A stretch of DNA of 64,000 nucleotides from Candidatus Brocadia sp. (GCA_021646415.1 SOEU01000002.1:363184-427183); one strand, 5' to 3'. Shown: positions 33,626 to 42,428, numbered from the stretch's first letter. Numbers and translations: made by a program. The notes: generated by a model from the sequence alone, not told the origin.

Positions 33626-34441
33626 ATGATCAAAAAACTCGCCTTTTATCTGTTTATAATCTTTATACTATTCTGGAGTATAGGCCCTTTTCTTTGGATC
33701 CTTTTGACGTCCCTGAAACCACCTGCCCAGATTATGCAATTGCCACCTATATTCCCGAAAAATTACAGTATTGTTTCATACAAAAATGTTTTTTTGGGGA
33801 GCCACTTTCCTTACTACCTGTTCAATACTTTTATGGTTTCATTAGCAACCGTATTTACCACAATACCTCTGTCACTTCTTGCAGCATATGGCATATCTCG
33901 TTTCTCCTTCAGAGGGAAGACAGTCATTTTATTTATGATAATAATCTTATTTGCTCTCCCCTCAATAAGTCTTGTAGCCGCGCTTTATAAACTATTTTAT
34001 GTCCTGGGGTGGATCAATCTTCCCGTTTCTCTCATCTTTACCTATTGTGCTCAAAATTTTCCTCTCTCGTTTTTTCTCATGGTAAAGTATCTTGATAAAA
34101 TACCAGGAGAGATGGATTGTGCAGCCCTTATAGACGGCTGTACTCATTTTCAAACCTTTCGGTACATAATCGCACCCATGTCATTGCCCGGCATTATTTC
34201 ATCTGCGGTTCTTATCTTCATCTTTTGCTGGAATGAATTCCTCTTTGCTTTAACCTTTACCCTGGATGAGTCGTCAAGATTAGCATCGGTTGGTGTTGCT
34301 TTATTCCAGGGAACGTTTGAGATCCCATGGGGAGATATCGCCTCGGCTTCCGTCGTTGTGACACTCCCACTTCTCATCTTTTTGATGTTCTTCCAAAAAT
34401 ATGTAGTACAGGGATTAACATCGGGTGCGGTAAAAGGATGA
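33626..34441 (+). CDS. Carbohydrate ABC transporter permease (MalG type)
   Basis: A 271-residue inner-membrane permease starting at ATG 33626 (MIKKLAFYLFIIFILFWS). It has six predicted helices and the coupling EAA motif, read as EMDCAALIDGCTHFQTFRYI (about residues 154-173), plus FNTFMVSLATVFTTIPLSLL. The family (MalG/ThuG/UgpE) imports maltose, trehalose or related sugars. Its stop overlaps the ATPase ATG (ATGA), so the two are coupled. Partners at 35900 and 37140 complete the transporter. Confidence 0.9.
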   Translation: MIKKLAFYLFIIFILFWSIGPFLWILLTSLKPPAQIMQLPPIFPKNYSIVSYKNVFLGSHFPYYLFNTFMVSLATVFTTIPLSLLAAYGISRFSFRGKTVILFMIIILFALPSISLVAALYKLFYVLGWINLPVSLIFTYCAQNFPLSFFLMVKYLDKIPGEMDCAALIDGCTHFQTFRYIIAPMSLPGIISSAVLIFIFCWNEFLFALTFTLDESSRLASVGVALFQGTFEIPWGDIASASVVVTLPLLIFLMFFQKYVVQGLTSGAVKG

Positions 34442-35595
34442 AAATAAGACTGGAAAACCTTTCAAAGGCATACAATCACCATTCCGTCGTGAGAAACTTA
34501 ACTATGGATATAAACAGCGGGGAATTTCTTGTTGTCCTGGGTCCCAGCGGAAGCGGGAAATCCACCACGTTAAACATGCTCGCAGGTTTAGAAACACCTA
34601 CATCCGGATGCATTTTCTTTCATGAGCGTGTCGTTAACGATGTCCCTCCCGGAAAAAGAGATATTGCCCTGGTCTTCCAGAATTATGCCTTATATCCTCA
34701 CATGAAGGGGTACGATAATATCGCTTTCCCACTAAGAATCAGAAAAGAAAGGGATGTACACCAGAAGGTTCTTAAAACGGCTGAAATGTTAGGGTTAACC
34801 GGCTTGTTACAAAAGTACCCAAAAGAGCTTTCGGGTGGAGAGAGACAGCGGGTGGCACTGGCAAGGGCCCTTGTCCGCAATCCACAAGTCTTTCTCATGG
34901 ATGAGCCCCTGAGTAACCTCGATGCACGTCTTCGGCTTTCGGCACGCGGAGAGCTAAAGAAACTTCAAAGACAACGGAATGTTACGACCCTCTATGTTAC
35001 CCATGATCAGACCGAAGCGCTTACCCTGGGAGATCGCATAGCCATCATGGACAAAGGCATGTTACAACAGATTGGTACTCCTGATGAGATATACGAGAAT
35101 CCCCAGAATACCTTTGTTGCGTGTTTTGTCGGAACCCCACCCATGAACACGGCGCCAGTAAACATCCGCAATACTCACTCCTTTATCCTGGGGGATAGTA
35201 TCATTGAATTTCCTGCTCATATACCGGCGAAACAGAATCTTATTCTGGGTGTACGGCCGGAAAAATTAACCCTAACGACTGGAAAACCCTTGTCAGTGAA
35301 AGGAACAAGTTCATCTTTTACCATACCTGGTACAGTCGAGCATGAAGAATATCTTGGTCATGAATCAATAAGCCATGTCAAAATTGCCTCAAACATCATC
35401 TGGTACGTAAAAAGTTTTTTAAATGGAATAAAAACAGGTGAACGGGTAAGCTTGAGATTCTCTCCAGATGATATTCATTGGTTTGATCCGATAACGGGGG
35501 CAAGGATAGATGATGCAGGGAATATTGGCAGAAATACATCTTTCTCCTGCCGGTCCGAGATATCAGGAACGCCGGGAGATGCAAATGGTCTATAA
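34438..35595 (+). CDS. Sugar ABC transporter ATPase (MalK/UgpC type)
   Basis: The 385-residue ATP-binding subunit starts at ATG 34438, overlapping the permease stop. It has Walker A GPSGSGKST (about residue 37), Q-loop LVFQNYALYPHM, signature LSGGERQRVALARAL, Walker B VFLMDEPLSNLDA and H-loop LYVTHDQTEALTLGD. The C-terminal regulatory OB domain typical of MalK follows (LGVRPEKLTL, ISHVKI). It probably energises both permeases of this locus. Length and motifs are normal. Confidence 0.95.
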   Translation: MKIRLENLSKAYNHHSVVRNLTMDINSGEFLVVLGPSGSGKSTTLNMLAGLETPTSGCIFFHERVVNDVPPGKRDIALVFQNYALYPHMKGYDNIAFPLRIRKERDVHQKVLKTAEMLGLTGLLQKYPKELSGGERQRVALARALVRNPQVFLMDEPLSNLDARLRLSARGELKKLQRQRNVTTLYVTHDQTEALTLGDRIAIMDKGMLQQIGTPDEIYENPQNTFVACFVGTPPMNTAPVNIRNTHSFILGDSIIEFPAHIPAKQNLILGVRPEKLTLTTGKPLSVKGTSSSFTIPGTVEHEEYLGHESISHVKIASNIIWYVKSFLNGIKTGERVSLRFSPDDIHWFDPITGARIDDAGNIGRNTSFSCRSEISGTPGDANGL

Positions 35596-35899
35596 CCTGG
35601 TTAAATGAGGCCTTCACCAAATTAAAATATTTATTTTCGCAATGCCAGGTCCCCTTCACACCCGCCAGCAGGGGACAGTTGTTTATCCCCCTCAGTGAGG
35701 GGGAGGAAATTTTTGTTTGAAATTCCTATACAATTAAATTGGGCTACCTGTGGCAGCGACTTTTAGAGACACGACAAATGACGGTTAAACAACCCCTTTG
35801 CTCCCCTTTCTTCAGGGGGATTTCTTCAAGTCCCCCTTAGAAAATGGGGATTCAGGGGGTTGTCTGGTATGCTATGATAAAACTTTGGAATTCCTTAGC
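35596..35899. repeat. Dispersed repeats splitting the ABC operon
   Basis: acacccgccagcaggggaca and tccccctcagtgagggggag match the block at 20490-20545. A second palindrome (tcttcagggggatttcttca, then agtcccccttagaaaatggg) lies at about 35808-35860. The insertion separates the ATPase gene from the binding-protein gene. Confidence 0.6.
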
Positions 35900-37159
35900 A
35901 TGAACATAATCTTCATACTCTTTTATATTGTAATCGGGTTATGGATTGCTTACAGTTTTTCGGGGACGAAAAACAAAGACGATGTCGTTTTCAGTATTGG
36001 CGCCGGTACTCATGAAATTAAGACAGTAAAGAACCTCTTACACAAATTTGAAAAGAAAAATCCTTCGGTAAAAGTAAAATTAAATATCCTGCCTGCACCT
36101 ACAGACCAACAACACCATTATTACTTAACTACTTTAGGGGCAAAATCTCCCGATATTGATGTGGTAAGAATTGATACGATTTGGATTGCCGAATTCGCAT
36201 CTGCCGGATGGTTAGAGTCCCTTGGAAAATACGTAACTGCTGAATATCAGGCATCTTTTATTCCCATAATTGAGAAAATAAACGTCATACAGAGTAATCT
36301 TTATGCCCTTCCCTGGGATGCTAATATTGGACTCTTATACTACAGAAAAGATTTATTAGAAAAATACCATAAAAAACCACCGGCCACGTGGAAAGAACTT
36401 ATAAATACCAGTAAGAAAATCTCTCGATCTGAGCATATTTACGGCTATCTCTGGCAGGGAAAACAATACGAAGGGCTGGTGTGTAATTTTATTGAATTCA
36501 TAGGAAGCAACAACGGAGGGATAATCGATGTTAACGGCAATGTGATTGTGAATTCTGTAAAAAACAAAAGGATTTTGGATTTTATGCACGACTTGATCTG
36601 GAAGTATCGCATATCACCGCCAAATACCCACAGTGAACTTATGGAAGAATCCTCAAGACATTTATTTCAACAAGGGAGAAGTCTTTTTTTGAGAAACTGG
36701 ATGTATGTTTGGGATTTGTGCCAGAAAGACCCTTTCCTGAGAGATAAAGTAGGGGTGTCGCAGTTGCCAAAATTCGTTAGCAACTCATCTGTCTATGGGG
36801 GATGGCACCTTGCGATCAATGCGCACTCAAAGAAAAAAGAAAAGGCATGGCAACTCATTGAGTTCCTGACTTCCAATGAATCACAAAAGGAATTAGCTAT
36901 GAATCTGTCCTGGGCACCAACGAAAACTCATTTGTATAAAGACCCGGAGGTACTTCAAAAATTGCCTTTTCTCCCCGTAGTAGAAAGAGCTCTTAAAAAT
37001 GTCCAAATACGCCCCAACGTTCCTTATTATCAATGGGTAAGCGATGTTCTGCAAAAACATATTAATAAGGTATTGTCGAATCAAACAAGCAGTCAGAAAG
37101 CATTACAAAATATTCAAAAAAGACTAAACTATATTCAAAATGAATTTGCCCGGAACTAA
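35900..37159 (+). CDS. Sugar ABC transporter substrate-binding protein
   Basis: A 419-residue extracytoplasmic binding protein (COG1653/MalE-ThuE type), started at ATG 35900 because the upstream extension lies in repeat DNA. It has an N-terminal membrane helix (MNIIFILFYIVIGLWIAYSF) and no lipobox, so it is probably anchored by an uncleaved helix. Family landmarks are LLHKFEKKNPSVKVKLNILP, SPDIDVVRIDTIWIAEFASA, LPWDANIGLLYYRKDLLEK, PPATWKELI and VYGGWHLAINAHSKKKEKAW. The ligand is probably trehalose, maltose or a malto-oligosaccharide, judged from the downstream enzymes. It overlaps the permease gene by 20 nt. Confidence 0.88.
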   Translation: MNIIFILFYIVIGLWIAYSFSGTKNKDDVVFSIGAGTHEIKTVKNLLHKFEKKNPSVKVKLNILPAPTDQQHHYYLTTLGAKSPDIDVVRIDTIWIAEFASAGWLESLGKYVTAEYQASFIPIIEKINVIQSNLYALPWDANIGLLYYRKDLLEKYHKKPPATWKELINTSKKISRSEHIYGYLWQGKQYEGLVCNFIEFIGSNNGGIIDVNGNVIVNSVKNKRILDFMHDLIWKYRISPPNTHSELMEESSRHLFQQGRSLFLRNWMYVWDLCQKDPFLRDKVGVSQLPKFVSNSSVYGGWHLAINAHSKKKEKAWQLIEFLTSNESQKELAMNLSWAPTKTHLYKDPEVLQKLPFLPVVERALKNVQIRPNVPYYQWVSDVLQKHINKVLSNQTSSQKALQNIQKRLNYIQNEFARN

Positions 37160-38015
37160 ACCTCCTTTTCTGTTTTTATTGCCAGGTATTGCATTACTGC
37201 TGGCCTTTAGTTTTATACCATTTGTAGATACCCTTTTCATTTCTTTCAAAAATGCAAAATTAATTTTACCCCAGGAAAGATTTTCGGGACTGAATAATTA
37301 TCAAGCAATTCTGACCGATACTCGTTTTTGGTATTCACTTTCCACTACACTCTCATATACTTTCGTTTCAACATTTCTTGAAGCCGTCATGGGCTTGTTT
37401 TTGGGAATTGTGATGAATCGATTATCACCAAAAAATAACTTTTTAAGAGTCCTTATATTTATTCCGTGGATAATCCCGACAGTAGTAACGGCCAGGATAT
37501 GGCAATGGATGTTTGACTACAATTTAGGAATTATTAACTATTTTCTCGAGCTTCTTGCAATAAAAAGAACCAATTGGCTTGGAGAACCTTTTCTGGCCTT
37601 CTTTTCTCTCGTTATTGCTGATGTTTGGAAGACGACCCCCTTTGTAGCTATCATTATATTAGCCGGACTGTCTGCGATACCGATGGAAATATATCAGTCA
37701 TCAATTATTGACGGTGCAAACAGCTGGCAGCGATTCCGTTTTATAACACTGCCTTTGATCTTACCAGTATTAGGAGTAGCTATTTTATTCCGGGCTATAG
37801 ACGCCTTAAGAATTTTTGACCTTGTTTATGTACTCACGGGCGGCGGACCAGGAGGTTCAACAGAAACCTTATCTGTTTATGCCTACAAACTCTTTTTTTA
37901 TAAGGGAGATTTTGGTCAGGGTGCTGCAACCTCTGTAATCATCTTGCTTCTGGTTGCAGGATTTAGCTATTTTTATACGAAAAAGTCTTTTACTGAAGAA
38001 CAAAAAAGCACCTGA
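37140..38015 (+). CDS. Carbohydrate ABC transporter permease (MalF/ThuF type)
   Basis: The 291-residue inner-membrane permease overlaps the binding-protein gene by 20 nt. It has six helices, beginning PPFLFLLPGIALLLAFSFIP. The EAA coupling motif reads EIYQSSIIDGANSWQRFRFI, and the family block VYVLTGGGPGGSTETLSVYA is present. With the MalG-type permease at 33626 it would form the heterodimeric channel. The usual order (binding protein, MalF, MalG, ATPase) is permuted here. A ligase pseudogene follows immediately. Confidence 0.92.
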   Translation: MNLPGTKPPFLFLLPGIALLLAFSFIPFVDTLFISFKNAKLILPQERFSGLNNYQAILTDTRFWYSLSTTLSYTFVSTFLEAVMGLFLGIVMNRLSPKNNFLRVLIFIPWIIPTVVTARIWQWMFDYNLGIINYFLELLAIKRTNWLGEPFLAFFSLVIADVWKTTPFVAIIILAGLSAIPMEIYQSSIIDGANSWQRFRFITLPLILPVLGVAILFRAIDALRIFDLVYVLTGGGPGGSTETLSVYAYKLFFYKGDFGQGAATSVIILLLVAGFSYFYTKKSFTEEQKST

Positions 38016-38018
38016 TTC

Positions 38019-38394
38019 CCGGAAAATAAAATAAGGAAAGAACTCGAGCAGGCATACAACGTAACAGCAGATATCGGAAAAATAGCCTTGAGGGTTAAAG
38101 AAAAGGGATTAAAAGGCCTCGCAAAAGTTATGGCAGAGCCTGAAACTCCTATTCGTCCCTCCCTTGCAGAGCGGCAGGGCTTTTTTGGTCGGTATTCGAG
38201 AAGGAAGGAAATACAAGACAGTATCTAAAATAGGAACAGGGCTTTCTGACGAACAATGGAAAGAGTTGGACAAAAGAGCTAAGAAGTTAGAGGTGAGAGA
38301 AAAGCCCAAAGAATATGAAGTGGATAAAAATCCCGAACAATCAACTACTATCTCCGAACTTAAGAAATTATATGATATGCAAAAAGTTAGATGA
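38019..38394 (+). pseudogene. ATP-dependent DNA ligase with large internal deletion
   Basis: The first part reads KIRKELEQAYNVTADIGKIA, continuing LRVKEKGLKGLAK, then METPIRPSLAER-type sequence (EPETPIRPSLAERQ). This is the region just before the adenylation domain of archaeal-type ATP-dependent ligases. The text then jumps, in another frame at 38182, to FLVGIREGRKYKTVSKIGTG followed by LSDEQWKELDKRAKKLEV and EKPKEYEVDKNPE, the end of the OB-fold region. About 200 or more residues, including the KxDG lysine, are gone. The protein would be inactive. Confidence 0.75.
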
Positions 38395-38640
38395 ATTAGA
38401 ATTATAAATTAATACGTGTGTTTTTTTGATTGACATTAAATTTATATTTTGTTTATAGTAGCGAGGCGAGATAAGCTTTTAAAAGGTTAAAATATTTTAT
38501 TACATCTACAAATGTAAAGAACTTAATAACATAAAATAAATTAAACATCACGAAAATGGCAAATCCTGAGCAATCAGGGGGCGCAAAGTAAAGGGTCTTT
38601 TGCAGAGACGCATTGCCAATGCGTCTCTGCCATTGAAGAT
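38395..38640. other. Gap with a hairpin, possible small-RNA region
   Basis: AT-rich sequence to about 38560. A palindrome (agagacgcattgccaatgcg, continuing tctctg) lies at about 38604-38629, just ahead of the strong terminator at 38641. No protein gene lies directly upstream of the terminator. Confidence 0.45.
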
Positions 38641-38692
38641 AGCCTTACTGCCGAAGATGTTCATATCTTTGCAGTAAGGCTTTTTTATTTTT
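38641..38692 (+). terminator. Strong rho-independent terminator without an obvious gene
   Basis: agccttactgc pairs perfectly with gcagtaaggct across a 19-nt loop and is followed by tttttattttt. It ends a transcript that starts upstream in a non-coding region (or in the ligase remnant). It could also act as an attenuator for the next gene at 38731. Confidence 0.8.
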
Positions 38693-38730
38693 AGAAAGTT
38701 AAGACAAATTTTTAGCAGGAGGGGTAGATT

Positions 38731-39018
38731 ATGGACAAGAGAAAAGTGTACATAGAAAAACTGACGGCACAGCTAAAAGAATGGGACGCAAAGATAGATA
38801 TTTTAAAGGCCAAATATGAAAAGGCAGAAGCGGACGCTAAGATTGAATATAAAAAAACGATTGATTCATTACAGGGCAAATATAAAGAGATGCAGACGAG
38901 GTTGCATGATCTGGAGACAGCCGCTGAAGATGCATGGGAGGATGTAAAGTCTGGGACAGAAAAAGCTATAGCTGAACTTAAGACTGCCTTCAATGAAGCG
39001 TTATCGAAGTTCAAATGA
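38731..39018 (+). CDS. Coiled-coil protein (sll1863-like stress family)
   Basis: A 95-residue, highly charged helical protein with continuous heptad patterns (VYIEKLTAQLKEWDAKIDIL, KAKYEKAEADAKIEYKKTID, MQTRLHDLETAAEDAWEDVK). It matches the small coiled-coil family annotated as sll1863-like stress-response proteins. The start has an aggaggggtag ribosome-binding site. It opens the cluster of small stress-associated genes. No membrane segment is present. Confidence 0.8.
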   Translation: MDKRKVYIEKLTAQLKEWDAKIDILKAKYEKAEADAKIEYKKTIDSLQGKYKEMQTRLHDLETAAEDAWEDVKSGTEKAIAELKTAFNEALSKFK

Positions 39019-39046
39019 TTCATGATACGTTAATCAGATACGAATA

Positions 39047-39110
39047 TGTCATTCCCGCGAAAGCGGGAATCCAGAAAAACACCGGATTCCGGGTCAAGCC
39101 CGGAATGACA
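39047..39110. repeat. REP-type palindrome
   Basis: gtcattcccgcgaaagcggg, continuing aatccag, then ccggattccgggtcaagccc, continuing ggaatgaca. This is the widespread REP hairpin form, here between the coiled-coil and YHS genes. Confidence 0.75.
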
Positions 39111-39204
39111 GACAGTTGTAAACTTATGTCGCTATGTATAGTAGCTTTACTGAGAGTGTTCTCGGTAGTTCGGGTTAAACTTCTTAATGTATGGAGGCAA
39201 TAAA

Positions 39205-39480
39205 ATGTTAAAAAAGTTTGGTTATAGTTTTGTTGTTGTGAGTACATTGATATTTGGTGTCTGTGTGGTAAACACTGTGTTGGTAGGCTCTGTTATCGCA
39301 GCCGGAAAGGAAACTGAGAAGAAGGATGTCGACAAAGACCCGGTGTGTGGTATGGAGGTGAATAAAGAAAAAGCGGTTAAACTGGAACATGACGGTAAAA
39401 CTTATTATTTCTGTTCCAAGATGTGTGAAGAATCATTTAAAAAAGACCCTTCAAAGTATCTTAAAGAAAAGGAGAAATAG
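39205..39480 (+). CDS. Exported YHS-domain protein
   Basis: A 91-residue protein starting at ATG 39205 (MLKKFGYSFVVVSTLIFGVC). Its signal peptide is cleaved near IAA. The YHS domain is intact: DKDPVCGMEVNKEKAVKLEH, then KTYYFCSKMCEESFKKDPSK, with the Cys residues thought to bind metal. YHS domains occur in copper/heavy-metal proteins. As a free periplasmic form it may buffer metals. The signal-peptide region and leader duplicate those of the gene at 33017. A terminator follows at 39505. Confidence 0.92.
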   Translation: MLKKFGYSFVVVSTLIFGVCVVNTVLVGSVIAAGKETEKKDVDKDPVCGMEVNKEKAVKLEHDGKTYYFCSKMCEESFKKDPSKYLKEKEK

Positions 39481-39504
39481 AACAGAAAAATTACTAACAT
39501 TGAA

Positions 39505-39540
39505 GGGGTGCACTTTTATTTCGTGCACCCCCTTTCTCTT
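39505..39540 (+). terminator. Rho-independent terminator
   Basis: ggggtgcac pairs with gtgcacccc across a ttttatttc loop, followed by a T-rich ctttctctt tail. It lies 25 nt after the YHS stop codon. Confidence 0.8.
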
Positions 39541-39614
39541 CCATCTGCACACTCACCCATGCCTGTCATGCAGAACTTGTTTTCGTATCTTCTCTTGAAA
39601 GCCTGAAAGAATAC

Positions 39615-40757
39615 ATGATACAACCCATTTTGAACCAAATACAACTTATTCTGAACCAAAAATACTTTGACAACACCATATTAGATTATCTTATAAGTAT
39701 CGGTATTTTCGTTTCGTCGTTAATCCTTGTCAGAATATTTAAAATTGTAATTTTGAAGCGGTTTAAGGTATGGGCTGAAAGCACCAAAATTGTCACGAGC
39801 AACTTTATCATTTCGACCATTGAAAAATTCATTATCCCCCTGTTCTATTTTTCTGCTTTTTATTTTGGGTTAACTTATTTAAAGCTCGATCCATCGGTAA
39901 CAAAAATCATTGATTCTGCTATTGTTGTAATCATTACTTTTTGTATTCTTCGATTTATTACCATAATTATTAATCATATCATAAGCTACTACTGGTCAAA
40001 AAAGGTTGGTGTTGAAGAGCGCATAACAAATTTGGCAGCAATATCAACTATTGTAAATATCATCATTTGGGGATTTGGTTTAGTCTTTCTTCTGGACAAT
40101 CTTGGCTTTAAAATCTCAGCGGTTATTGCAGGGCTTGGAATAGGCGGTGTCGCAGTGGCATTTGCAGCACAAAGTGTGTTAAGCGATTTTTTTAGTTATT
40201 TTATAATATTTTTTGATCGCCCCTTTAAGATTGGTGATTTTATTATCGTTGATGACAAAATGGGGGTTGTAGAAAATGTCGGTATAAAGACCACGAGAAT
40301 TTCAAGCCTGGGAGGCGAACAAATAGTTTTCCCCAATTCAAATCTTACAAATGCCCGTATTCATAATTATAAAAAAATGGGGAAAAGACGTGTCCTTTTT
40401 AAAATTGGCGTAACCTATCAAACACCTCTACAGAAACTAAAAGAAATACCTGTTATTGTAAAACAAATTATTGAAAGTATTAATGATACAATTTTTGATC
40501 GTGTACATTTTCAATCATACGGTGACTTTAGTTTGATTTTTGAAGTTGTATATTACGTTATTGGACCTGATTATAATAAATATATGGACATCCAGCAGGA
40601 AATTAATTTTCGTATTTATGAAGAGTTCGAATCACGTGAAATCAAAATGGCCCATCCTACTCAGACTGTATCAATGAGTGGAAATGTTGTGATTGATACG
40701 GGAAAAGACAAAGAGCTAATAAGAGAAAAATCATTATGCAAGAAGGCTGACATATAA
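39615..40757 (+). CDS. Small-conductance mechanosensitive channel (MscS family)
   Basis: A 380-residue inner-membrane channel. About four helices precede the MscS pore region (VIAGLGIGGVAVAFAAQSVL, SDFFSYFIIFFDRPFKIGDF). Then comes the beta domain (VENVGIKTTRISSLGGEQIV, PNSNLTNARIHNY), followed by the cytoplasmic cage. MscS channels release solutes on sudden osmotic downshift. Its place between stress proteins and the trehalose island fits osmoprotection. The channel core appears intact. The C terminus is slightly longer than the E. coli form. Confidence 0.93.
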   Translation: MIQPILNQIQLILNQKYFDNTILDYLISIGIFVSSLILVRIFKIVILKRFKVWAESTKIVTSNFIISTIEKFIIPLFYFSAFYFGLTYLKLDPSVTKIIDSAIVVIITFCILRFITIIINHIISYYWSKKVGVEERITNLAAISTIVNIIIWGFGLVFLLDNLGFKISAVIAGLGIGGVAVAFAAQSVLSDFFSYFIIFFDRPFKIGDFIIVDDKMGVVENVGIKTTRISSLGGEQIVFPNSNLTNARIHNYKKMGKRRVLFKIGVTYQTPLQKLKEIPVIVKQIIESINDTIFDRVHFQSYGDFSLIFEVVYYVIGPDYNKYMDIQQEINFRIYEEFESREIKMAHPTQTVSMSGNVVIDTGKDKELIREKSLCKKADI

Positions 40758-41014
40758 AGTCATTGCAAGCAACAGCGAAGCAATCCCATCCCCCCCCTTT
40801 TTGCGATTGCTTCGGGCTAGCTGCCCTCGTAATGACAACTTTCTTTTAGCGTTACTATAGTTTACAAAACCTAACAATCGTTTACGTTATCTTATCTACA
40901 CACCCGGAAAGGAGGAGAAGGTCATAAAATCATATAGTTACTCTTGTCTCTAATCTGCTCATTTGGCAATAATCAAAATAATCAAGAAACATTTTTGGGA
41001 GGATGTTAGAAGTC
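40758..41014. repeat. Gap with a dispersed repeat
   Basis: cattgcaagcaacagcgaag and gattgcttcgggctagctgc, continuing cctcg, form an imperfect palindrome shared with 32263-32302. The rest is leader for the BON gene. Confidence 0.5.
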
Positions 41015-41551
41015 ATGAAAAACTTAATGAAAAGCGTACTTACTCTTATATTGGTTGTTGTAATGATCAGTTATACAAGCACCTGGGCCCAAGATGATGA
41101 TGCTTTTATTACTTTAAAAGTAAAGGATGCTTTCGCCGCTGAACCTACTATTAGTACTTTGGACATCAAGGTGGAGACCTTTAAGGGAATAGTTCAGCTA
41201 AGCGGCACTGTGGATACTGCAGAACTAGCTCAAAAGGCAGTTGAGATTGCTGCTGGCGTTAAAGGCGTGAAATCTGTCCAGAACAACATTATCGTAAAAG
41301 TTGCGAAACAAGAGAGTCCCAGGGAGGAAATCGATGATTCGGTTATCAGCGCAAAAATAAGGGCTGCCCTTGTCGCAGATAAAACGATCAGTGCATCGGA
41401 TGTCAAGGTGGAGGTCTATAAAGGAGAGGTACAGCTGAGCGGATTTGTGGACACCCCCGAACAGGTACGTAAGGCAGGTGAGATTGCGGCTGGTGTCAAA
41501 GGTGTTAAATCAGTCAAGAATAACATCGCTGCAAAAATTTCCATAAAATAA
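41015..41551 (+). CDS. Exported double BON-domain protein (OsmY-like)
   Basis: A 178-residue protein started at ATG 41015, where ATG 41003 in frame is also possible. A signal peptide (SVLTLILVVVMISYTSTWA) is followed by two BON domains of about 65 residues each (KVKDAFAAEPTISTLDIKVE with VQLSGTVDTAELAQKAVEIA, and IRAALVADKTISASDVKVEV with VQLSGFVDTPEQVRKAGEIA). The duplicated domains are strongly alike. BON proteins such as OsmY sit in the periplasm, bind lipids and are induced by osmotic stress. It fits this stress cluster. Confidence 0.93.
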   Translation: MKNLMKSVLTLILVVVMISYTSTWAQDDDAFITLKVKDAFAAEPTISTLDIKVETFKGIVQLSGTVDTAELAQKAVEIAAGVKGVKSVQNNIIVKVAKQESPREEIDDSVISAKIRAALVADKTISASDVKVEVYKGEVQLSGFVDTPEQVRKAGEIAAGVKGVKSVKNNIAAKISIK

Positions 41552-42016
41552 GAGTTTTGGTAATAGTTTAGTTTTTTGAAAACATCCATGATTGAAATGC
41601 CTTTGTAACAGTGCAAAACTTAAGGGACTTGCCTTAGCGGATTTCAACGATTTCCTTATCAAAGGTACAATAACAAACCCAGACCCACAAATTCTTCCTA
41701 CTGTACTGGGAATCTAATAAAATAGATATTCTGTCTAAAAATTTATAAACGTATCAACTTTCTGAAATTTACATGATTCTCATCATGTAACGTAACTCTC
41801 AAGTACAATTATAATTAAGAAATATTATTTTATTTCTCTCAAGAAGGCATTGTTTTTGTCAATTTGTAGATTGTATTCAATTGTTTTTTTAAATGAGCGG
41901 TTGTTCAGAATAAGGTTGTCCCAACTTACTTTCAGAAAAAATGGGAAAGTAAATTCATTTTTTTTTGGTATCTTTTTTCTTGAATTTATCTGAGGTTATT
42001 CAGAAAGGAGAAGCAA

Positions 42017-42172
42017 ATGTTAAGAACACTACTACTAATTATACTTATTTTGGCGCTCCTCGGGGCATTACCCACGTGGCCTTATAGTGCAACCTGGGGT
42101 TATTATCCGAGCAGTTCATTAGGATTTATTCTGCTGATCATAATCATACTGCTTTTGTTCGGTTTTATTTAA
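42017..42172 (+). CDS. Small membrane protein, DUF3309 (copy A)
   Basis: A 51-residue protein behind aaaggagaag. Two hydrophobic stretches (MLRTLLLIILILALLGALPT, and SSLGFILLIIIILLLFGFI) flank WPYSATWGYYPS, the DUF3309 signature. It probably spans the inner membrane. The family is small and uncharacterised, often near stress genes. DUF1328 follows 73 nt downstream, and a near-identical gene pair lies at 44625. Confidence 0.85.
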   Translation: MLRTLLLIILILALLGALPTWPYSATWGYYPSSSLGFILLIIIILLLFGFI

Positions 42173-42245
42173 AAGATGAACGCTATCAATACAAATGCAA
42201 TCAGATGTATTATCTTTTTCCTTCAATCATTAAGGATGTCATATC

Positions 42246-42428
42246 ATGCTTTACTGGGCTATAGTTTTTTTTATTATTTCAATCGTTGCTGCTTTGTTTG
42301 GATTTACTGGTATATCTGTGGCAGCGGCAACTATTTCCAAGTTCCTTTTCTTTATTTTTATTGTTGTTTTTCTTATTTTTTTGGTTTTCGGACTTTTAGG
42401 GCTTCGGACTCCACCTCCACCGGTTTAA
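42246..42428 (+). CDS. Small membrane protein, DUF1328 (copy A)
   Basis: A 60-residue protein ([40 protein letters not shown], then [11 protein letters not shown]) with two transmembrane helices, matching the DUF1328 (YtjA) family. The family is linked to stress responses in several bacteria, but the mechanism is unknown. Ribosome-binding site aaggatg precedes it. It is paired with DUF3309. Confidence 0.88.
   Translation: MLYWAIVFFIISIVAALFGFTGISVAAATISKFLFFIFIVVFLIFLVFGLLGLRTPPPPV

Larger units (their letters stand above)
41706..42428 (+). repeat. Segmental duplication, copy A (leader plus DUF3309 and DUF1328)
   Basis: This stretch matches 44318-45034 over its full length, both in genes and in about 300 nt of non-coding leader (for example atgattctcatcatgtaacg and aattaagaaatattatttta). 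Differences are scattered substitutions and small indels. Confidence 0.85.
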
